Positions 55,540 to 64,000 of a DNA stretch of 64,000 nt are shown one piece after another. Source of the DNA: Cranoglanis bouderius (Eukaryota > Chordata > Actinopteri > Siluriformes > Cranoglanididae); assembly GCA_023630585.1 (NCBI GenBank), contig CM042543.1, positions 22,228,260-22,292,259 on the forward strand. The letters run 5' to 3'. The notes beneath the pieces are model-generated. The model was not told the DNA's origin, searched no databases, and saw nothing but the letters and a program-made list of their open reading frames with translations. Positions within the stretch are counted from its first letter, which is position 1. Every line of letters starts with the position of its first letter. The position numbers and the translations under genes were made by a program.

Positions 55540-57353
55540 CAGTCAACTCCATAATTACAGGTGCCTTTCAAAAGAATGAGCAAAAATGATTATATAAAAT
55601 GATCATTAAACACAATGTTTCAAATTTTCCACTCAAGCAACTGGAGAAATTATTCACCTTTCCTTAAGCAAAGTCATTCTCAGAAGAACATATTAAAGAC
55701 AGAGACATATTAAAGACATATTAGATTTACATGGTTTAGTATATTCTTGGGGTCATCAGATTTCAAACCCAGATTATAGATGCCACCCCATAATCACAAG
55801 GGATGTACAAATTAAGACCTTCCTGAGAGAAACCCACAAAATGCAGCACCTTCACCAACTTCAACAAGGGTCACTGGATGGGTCACTTCAATTCTAATCA
55901 TGCGGTGTAGACACGTTACACCAAAATCAACCTTTCTGACACACACCATCAGAATGTTTCATGAAAAAAATGGGCTGCATACAACCTGATACCCACTGAT
56001 CCATGGTGGTGGATTTGTGATGCTTTGGAGCTTGTGAAGATTGATGGCGTCATGAGCTAAATATCAAGCAATTTAAGCCAAAAACCTGGCTGCCACTGAT
56101 TTTTTTACATTTGTAGTATAAAAAGAGTCACTTTTGATCATGTTAAATCAGAACATACAATGAAAAGGTCTAGAAAAAGAGTGGTGTGGATGTAGATTAG
56201 TTGGAAGAGAGAAAGGGGGAGAATGAGGAAGACAGAGATGACAGGAAGATTGGAGAGGAAGAGTACAAAGATAAGATTTCAAATAAGGTCCATTGTAACT
56301 GATTATGTGCTCAAACATGGTGTCTCCCAGAGTCATGTGAGACAGAAAATACTGTATTATTGTGGCAACAGTGGGGAAGTTTGGGGAAGTCCCACATATG
56401 GGTGTGAAGGTCAGGTATCCACAAACCTTTGGCCATATAGTGTATATTAGAGCAACACTTCTATAGATCAAGTAGGAAGTTTATGGAGACATTAAGGCTT
56501 GTGCCTCACTCCTTCAGGGTTGGGGGTTTGAATCCCACCTCTGCCCTGTGTGCGTGGAGTTTGCATGTTCTCCCTGTGCTTCGGTGGTTTCCTCCTCCAG
56601 TCCAAAGACATGCACCATAGGCTGATTGGCATTTCCAAATTGTCCGTAGTGTGTGAATGTGTGTGCGATTGTGCCCTGCGATGCATGGGAACTCTATCCA
56701 GGGTGTCCCCGCTTTGTGCCCCAAGTCCCCTGGGATAGGCTCCAGGCTCCCCGCGACCCTGTGTAGGATAAACGTTATGGAAAATGAATGGATGGATAGA
56801 TATTGTGTGATGAAATTCTTTGCCTAAAAGAAAAGGACAGCTTGATGAATGAACTTGAAGCTAAACTAAACTTACATTGCTGCCTGAAAAGTATGTTTTA
56901 TCTTTCAAGCACCTGTGTTGTTTTAGCAGAATGCCTTATTTAAAACCTTATTTAAATCAAAAGATGAGTGATCTATAGTTTGAGATCAATATTTGGTTTT
57001 GTTTTCTTTTTCTAAAAAAATAATATCTGAGAAGCCCATTCATTTTTCTGTCATTTATTTTGCAGTACACAATTAAGAATGTGTTTTGATAGATGTGTTA
57101 ATTGTTTTGAGAGCATTTACTTTAGTTTGGAGAAATGTGCCATCGATTGCGTAACTGTCAGGGTGCAGATCATTTTGAAGCCAGTATTTTGCAGAAAAAC
57201 TGCACTGCTTTAGAAAACTTTTGCTTGAAAAATGTAGTGCTAAAATAAAATTATACTGTGTCATATATTTAAGCTCAAAATATGACTTATTTTAATTTAG
57301 CTCTTAATTTAGTGCATTTTCATGAAGGGGGCCAATAATTCTGGAGCGGACTA
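55540..57353 (+). mobile_element. Tc1-like relic with nested SINE and Tc1 fragment
   Basis: The left end CAGTCAACTCCATAATTAC (TA before it at 55538) and the right end GCCAATAATTCTGGAGCGGAC (TA after it at 57354) are imperfect inverted repeats. Transposase scraps read plus-strand (AGAATGTTTCATGAAAAAAA, ATCCATGGTGGTGGATTTG). A fragment of the 34306-type element (to 56452) and a SINE (56500-56795) interrupt it. Confidence 0.6.
56500..56795 (+). mobile_element. DANA/Mermaid-like SINE, head partly missing
   Basis: GGGTTTGAATCCCACC (box B-like), GAGTTTGCATGTTCTCCCTG, GTCCAAAGACATGCACC, GGATAGGCTCCAGGCTCCCC and a GAATGGATGGATAGA tail. The best preserved SINE body in the window. Confidence 0.7.
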
Positions 57354-57484
57354 TAGACAAGCACAGATACAAGGCATGTAGTAGTTTTGACAGTATACAG
57401 TGGCACAGAGAATAAGTGCTGGACAAAAAGCTACAAAAATAAATATCAAACATTACTATAAATACATTAATTAATCAATAATCA

Positions 57485-57625
57485 ATAAACCAAATAGCAT
57501 CTTGGCACAAATTTACGGAAAATGTGCGGTAATTTTGAAAAATTGCATGCTCCACCGAATATTGTGGCATTTGCTTGATTTTGCGTTAATTTCTGTGATA
57601 GCAAAATTGCTAAATCCTGGAGCGG
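57485..57625 (-). mobile_element. Element R2, left half, antisense
   Basis: Reverse complement matches 20966-21090: GCTCCAGGATTTAGCAAT, GCTATCACAGAAATTAACGC and GAGCATGCAATTTTTC. No right end. Confidence 0.55.
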
Positions 57626-58811
<1,186 letters not shown>

Positions 58812-58814
<3 letters not shown>

Positions 58815-59313
58815 ACGCTATACATTTATCTTGACTCATATCCAGGCTGCACTTCCAGCTACTCCTGACACAGCTGACATTTTTTTCCAGTGTGTGTTCA
58901 GTTAGTAGTCTTACAGGTGTCTTGAGGTTCAGCATTGTTCACTTTGAGGAGTTATATTTAGGGCATAACATAACACCTACTAGTGTGTAGGTCTAAGTTT
59001 TAACTAAGTTAACTTATAACTTAAGCCTATGTTAAAATGTCATCTGATGCAACTGTTCATTTTTAGTAGTTCATAAACTTGACTGCAATGGCCATTTACA
59101 TTCAACCTAGGCTACGATAGACCTTATGTTCTGCTGATGCAACTGACTGCAGGTGACTAGCTGTAGTGGTGTATTTCTCTGCTGTGTTTGCATTAACATC
59201 ACAAGAGAAGCTTCAGAAGGGTAAAATGTCACTCGAACACCTTGTGCACAGAATTAAACAAACAGTTCTTTAATTCCAGCTGTAATGAACATCACTATGT
59301 GTGTGTCTGTGTG

Positions 59314-59360
<47 letters not shown>

Positions 59361-59707
59361 TTTCATCCTGGACCCAACTTGCAAATCAGAGTGAAATAAA
59401 TGGAAGAATGAATTTTTTTTTTCTGCCAAACTCCCAGCAGCTTATTAAAATGATGTCTGTGAAAATACATGTGCACAGATTTAGAACAAAATGAACCATT
59501 TCAACCGTTCTGAATGTTGATTATCCAAACATTTCCACGTCTTTGCACTTTTGCTGTAGGCTTGTCCCTCAGCGACAAAATAAATCTAGACTGAGAAAGA
59601 ATTCCCAATATTGTTAGTGTGTTCCAGACTTCTCCTGACAACCACCCATGAAGACTGTGATTTAGGTATGTAAGAGGAGGTAGACTGGATCAATTTTTAC
59701 CACTTAG

Positions 59708-59793
<86 letters not shown>

Positions 59794-60037
59794 TGTCTTA
59801 CTTAACCAACCAAAAGTAAACCCTTTGACTCTTTTAGTTTTTTATTAAATAAAATCTTAAAAAGAAAGAAAAAAACAAAAACAAAACAACAACAACAAAT
59901 CCTGTGTATGTACATGCATTGTGAGACTCCCTCCTAGTGCAAACACAGTGCCAAAATGTATTCTCCTGATTTCATGTAAAAGCATGTGTCCAGTTTCTTC
60001 CAGAACCTTTTTGTGGATATGCAATATTTATTTCATT
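58812..60037. other. No gene; microsatellites (GA)n and (TA)n
   Basis: (GA)n at 59322-59356, (TA)n at 59720-59780 followed by CA to 59790, and an A-rich run at 59845-59900. Nothing coding. Confidence 0.6.
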
Positions 60038-60038
60038 A

Positions 60039-61071
60039 TTCTGATCAGGCATAACATTTAAACCACCTGCCTAATATTGTGTAGGTCCCCCTTGTGCTGC
60101 CAAAACAGCTCTGACCTCTCGAGGCATGGACTCCACAAGACCTCTGAAGGTCTGCTGTGGTATCTGTACCAAGACTTTAGCAGCAGATCATTTGTGTCCT
60201 GTAATTTGCGAGGTGGGGCCTCAATGGATCGGACTTGTTTGTCTAGCACATCCCACAGATGCTCGATCAGCTTGAGATCTGGGGAATTTGGAGGCCAAGT
60301 CAAAAACTTGAACTCTGTCATGTTCCTCAAACCATTCCTGAACAATTTTTTCAGTGTGGCAGCCTGCTGAAAGAGGTCGCTGCCATTAGGGAATACTGTT
60401 GCCATTAAGGGGTGTACTTGGTCTGCAACAATGTTTAGGTAGGTGGTACGTGTCAAATTAACATCCACATGAATGCCAGGACCCAAGGTTTCACCCAACG
60501 CACACGCACCTGGCTGTCCACGTGATGCAAAAGAAAACGTGATTCATCAGACCAGGCCACCTTCTTCCATTGCTCCATGGTCCAGTTTTGATGCTCATGT
60601 GCCCATTGTAGGTGCTTTTGGTGATGGACAAGGGTCAGCATGGGCACTCTGACTGGTCTATGGCTACACAACCCCATATGCAGCAAGCTGTGATGCACTG
60701 TGTGTTCTGACACCTTTCTATCATAGCCAGCATTAACTTTTTCAGCAATTTGTGCTACTGAAGGTCTTCAGTGGGATCGTACCAGACAGGCTAGCCTTCA
60801 CTCCCCACGTGCATCAATGAGCCTTGCGTGCCCATGACCCTGTCGCTGGTTCACTGGTTGTCCTTCCTTGGACCACTTTTGGTAGGTATTAACCACTGCA
60901 TACCAGGAACACCCCACAAGACCTGTCGTTTTGTAGATGCTCTGACCCAGTTGAACTGACTGTTCACTTGCTGCCTAATATATCCCACCTCTTGACAGGT
61001 GCCACTGTAACGAGATAATCAATGTTATTCACTTCACCTGTCAGTGGTTTTAATGTTATGGCTGATTGGTG
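60039..61071 (-). mobile_element. Tc1-like transposon (GATCAGGCATAACATTTAAACC family)
   Basis: GATCAGGCATAACATTTAAACC near the left end and GGTTTTAATGTTATGGCTGATT near the right end are inverted repeats. TA lies at 60037-60038 and 61072-61073. About 1033 bp, short of a complete element by a few hundred bases. Confidence 0.8.
60058..60713 (-). pseudogene. Tc1-like transposase pseudogene, second Asp block lost
   Basis: Frame 60453-60713 has HHSLLHMGLCSHRPVRVPML and QWKKVAWSDESRFLLHHVD (first catalytic Asp). It overlaps frame 60058-60498, which has DVNLTRTTYLNIVADQVHPL, then DLFQQAATLKKLF where QQDNAPCH would be expected. Next come FLTWPPNSPDLKLIEHLWDV (catalytic Glu) and the C-terminal GLVES-type end decayed. 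A small deletion removed the second Asp. The helix-turn-helix is only partly visible right of 60713. Confidence 0.8.
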
Positions 61072-61073
61072 TA

Positions 61074-61799
61074 TAGGCCATTTCACCCAACTGCTAAATA
61101 CGATTGAATTAATGAATCTGAAAGAAAAAGGAAAAAAAAGACCAATACCAAGAACTAGGCTTGGGTATGTCATGTCATGATTTAGAATCTTATGGTTGAG
61201 CCACGAATTTGGCAAAGTTAGTCAGTTAGCAATCCTAGGTAGTCAGTGGATTTTCATATAAACAGAGTGTTCTGACTGTTTGAGTAATTATGGTGGGAAT
61301 CTATTCTTCTATTGTGTTGGAAACTTCCAGAGCGGAAAAAAACCACAATGGAGACAAAAGTTACAAAGGTACCACATTTTCAGTTTTTTATTGCATATTT
61401 CAGAAATACCAGGTTTTATACAGGCTTTGATGACAAGGCTAAATAAAATCTACCTACCAAAACAAATACAAAAGAATTTCGATTGTTATTGTATTGTAGT
61501 TATTGGAGAATTGCTTTTTTTGAATGCATTATGTGAATGCCAATGCAAAACTTTTTCCCCACCTCATGGCATTAGCATCTCTAATTTTTCTCCACCCACA
61601 AAATTTACAATCCCATAATGCAGTGTGATGTGATACCAATTCCCAGGGCCTAATTGTTTTTTTATTTATTTATTTTTATTTTTTTTTTTTTACATATTTT
61701 TGCACTTGCATTGTGATAACAGGAATAGAGGCTTTTGTGTATTACAACTCAAGACATTCGCTCAGGCTCAGTGAAAGCTTTCACCTGTTTACTCTAACC

Positions 61800-61804
<5 letters not shown>
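61074..61804. other. No gene seen
   Basis: T-rich run 61660-61700. A plus frame at 61280-61618 has no recognised domain. Confidence 0.45.

Positions 61805-61873
<69 letters not shown>
61805..61873. repeat. (CA)n microsatellite, about 34 units
   Basis: Perfect CA array. 61874-62430 is AT-rich without a feature. Confidence 0.95.
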
Positions 61874-61876
<3 letters not shown>

Positions 61877-62432
61877 GGCACAGTAAGTTTATGTGGTCAT
61901 AATTATTGTTCACATTCCAGAGCTGTTTGAGCAGAGACAATTTGTCTATTCCCGCTGGCTTCATCACGCTCTGATTCGTGAGCACTATATTGTCCATGAA
62001 TCGATATACTATGATTTTATCAACTCACCCAATGCATCAAAAATGTAAAACTTAACTTGTCAGCAAAAACTACTGATCCAGAAAGCGCTATACCAATATT
62101 TATGTAATTTTCTAAAGCCTTACACATTGTTTTTTTTTATTTGTTTTTTTATTTTGTAGAGCTCGGTGCTCTTTCTTTAATTTTCCTTGATATGATATCC
62201 AGCAGATTACGGTTGCATCAATCGGATTTAAATTTCTATCATACCATATTCCATAATATTGTCATATTAATATTAAATAAATATATAAAATACAATATAA
62301 AACACTGTTTCAAAAAATAGTTTTAAAAATACCCACTGTTACAATGTATAACTGAGGTTTTTTATTATTATTATTATATATTTTTTTATTATTTAATCAC
62401 TCCATAGCATAGCATACATGACACTTATTGTA

Positions 62433-62995
62433 CAGTACTGTGCAAAAGTTTTAGGCACATGCAAAGAAATGCTGTAGAACAAAGATGCCTTCAAAATAAT
62501 TAAATTAAATGTTTCTACATTTAAAATAAAATACTGTCAAGAGCAGTAAACGGTAGTAAATGAAACAAAGTCAATATTTGGTGTGACAAAAAAATAAAAA
62601 TGAAAATAAAAATAGTAGTCTCCAGTACAATTTGTGCAGTTTTATAAGGAAATTAGCTGGTAAGTTTTATTGAGCATCTTGCAGAACCAGCCACAGTTCT
62701 TCTGGAGACTTTGAGTTTCGCAATTGATTCTTATTTTTGCAGCAAAACCCAGCAGCCTTCATTGTGTTTTTTGTCTGAAAAGTGTCTCTTACATAATATG
62801 CTGTTTTCTTTAATGACATACAAACATTTTTCTGTAACATTTAATTTTGTGCAGAAAACTGAATGTTTGGTAATCTAAGATATTTTTTGTACGGACAATG
62901 TATAATGATTGTAATGACTGATAATGTAGAAGTCATAAAATAAAAATCTATAACAAAGTTTGTACTAAAAAAAATAGGGTGCCTAAAAGTTTTGT
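62433..62995. mobile_element. Non-autonomous Tc1-like element (CAGTACTGTGCAAAAG family)
   Basis: The left end CAGTACTGTGCAAAAGTTTT follows TA at 62431-62432. The right end GGTGCCTAAAAGTTTTG lacks the last dozen bases. Subterminal sequence matches 695-890 closely. The transposase is reduced to a few words (CAGCCACAGTTCTTCTGG). Confidence 0.7.
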
Positions 62996-63769
62996 TTTTC
63001 TGCAATATTTTTTTCCTGCATTCCCACCTCACTCTGCGTTCGTGTTGAGAGAAGTCACAGCAGTTTGAGATTTCAGATTTGGGAGGCTTGTCACAGCAGC
63101 TGCTCTGAGAGCACATCAGAGCCTTTCAGGAAGTGCTTTTGAAGAGGCCTCAAAACAACATGCCGCTCTTCCTTCACCGGCCCCATCTAATGGAGGAGAA
63201 TAGGACTCAGACCACTAGAGATGTTATTACTGAAGCCTAATGAAATGAAACTGAAGATCATTCTTTCTACCCTGTGAAAGATCACGGAAGGAGTTGTTCA
63301 CGCAAACAAGGGAATTGAGCTGGTGTAGTCGTCCAAGGCTTAGATCAAAATGTGGCTTTGCTGTGAGGAATGCAATTACATATTTACATGACTTCGTTTT
63401 TTTAAGGAATCATTTTATGTGTCTGAACTTAATTACGGTTTGGCTGGAGTGAAATTATAGAATACGCCAAGCTATGTTTCTCCAGTGTCTGTCATTATAG
63501 AAATACATCTCTACTGTTAGGACATGATGAATGGCTCAGTGCAAAAACAAAAAGTCAGATTTATTTATTTTTTAACATTAACACATATCCTGGAATGACA
63601 ACCAAGTGGTAGTTCAAGGGTAGACAAATCATTACATCATTAACTTGCTCACCAGGCAAGTAAAAGCTCCTTGTTCTTGACCTGTCCTGTGTTTTGGTTG
63701 CCAGTGACCAAAATGTCTAGTCTAAAAACTCATAGCTATTGTAATGTACAGTAATAACTTATGCAGAGA
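62996..63769. other. No gene seen
   Basis: Single-copy-looking sequence with no supported exon. Confidence 0.4.
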
Positions 63770-64000
63770 TACCATCCATCCATCCAACCATCCATCCATT
63801 TTCCATACCACTTATCATGCACAGGGTTGAGAGGGAGCCTGGAGACAATCCCAGGGAACTCTGGGAACAAGAAGCGGAACACACTGGACAGGGTGCCAAC
63901 CGATTGCTGGGCACAATCACACACACATTCACAAACTATGGACAATTTGGTAATGCCAGTCAGCCTAAAACATGTCTTTGGACTGGAGAAGAAAACCAGA
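63770..64000 (-). mobile_element. DANA/Mermaid-like SINE, antisense, running off the window
   Basis: Begins with a CCATCCATCCAACCATCC tail (reverse of GGATGG), then GAGGGAGCCTGGAGACAATC and CAGGGTGCCAACCGATTGC, and continues past the window edge with CATGTCTTTGGACTGGAG. Confidence 0.65.

Noticed and set aside
60964..61618. Frames flanking the 60-61 kb Tc1 element as genes
   Set aside because: No domain, no splice support, partly overlapping the transposon terminus.

Overview
This window looks like euchromatic, AT-rich, repeat-dense DNA from a teleost fish. A catfish-like genome is plausible, but the species cannot be proven from sequence alone. The grounds are the density of Tc1/mariner elements with perfect TA target duplications, long CA/TA/GA microsatellites, DANA/Mermaid-like tRNA-derived SINEs, a DIRS1-type tyrosine-recombinase retrotransposon, Ty3/Gypsy LTRs and a PIF/Harbinger transposase relic. 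There are no rRNA genes, no CRISPR array and no bacterial operon structure. Almost every long open frame is mobile-element debris or translated microsatellite. Layout: 0-9.6 kb holds microsatellites, Tc1 relics (1.86-3.16 and 6.46-7.84 kb), SINEs, and a collapsed Gypsy element (8.67-9.58 kb, minus strand) containing a 39-bp coding minisatellite. 10-21 kb holds further Tc1 elements (10.19-11.28, 14.98-16.37, 16.38-17.10 kb), short dispersed repeats and one unassigned exon-like block at 12.34 kb. 22.25-27.73 kb is a Russian-doll insertion: a 26-bp perfect inverted repeat brackets a HARBI1-like pseudogene and a Gypsy-type solo LTR; that LTR is split by a Tc1 element, which in turn holds a second Tc1 element and a second solo LTR with a perfect 5-bp target duplication. 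29.1-31.0 kb carries the only host coding signal I would defend: two phase-compatible plus-strand exons whose joined translation resembles the prodomain of an ADAM metalloprotease. If that is right, much of the window to the right is likely intron. 31-45 kb holds more Tc1 elements, including one with about 200-bp terminal repeats, and two copies of a dispersed repeat whose 3' end is a hairpin. 45.5-50.44 kb is a near full-length DIRS1-like retrotransposon (gag, RT, RNase H, methyltransferase-like, tyrosine recombinase), broken by a few frameshifts in gag and RT but with an intact recombinase frame. 50.7-64 kb returns to Tc1 elements, a 514-bp MITE, SINEs and long microsatellites. How the parts relate: the Tc1 transposases are all broken, by shared internal deletions or frameshifts, so these are non-autonomous passengers that were probably moved in trans. 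The nesting gives a relative order of insertion. The DIRS recombinase frame is the best preserved large coding sequence. Names of element families are from recognition of motifs and termini, not from a database search.
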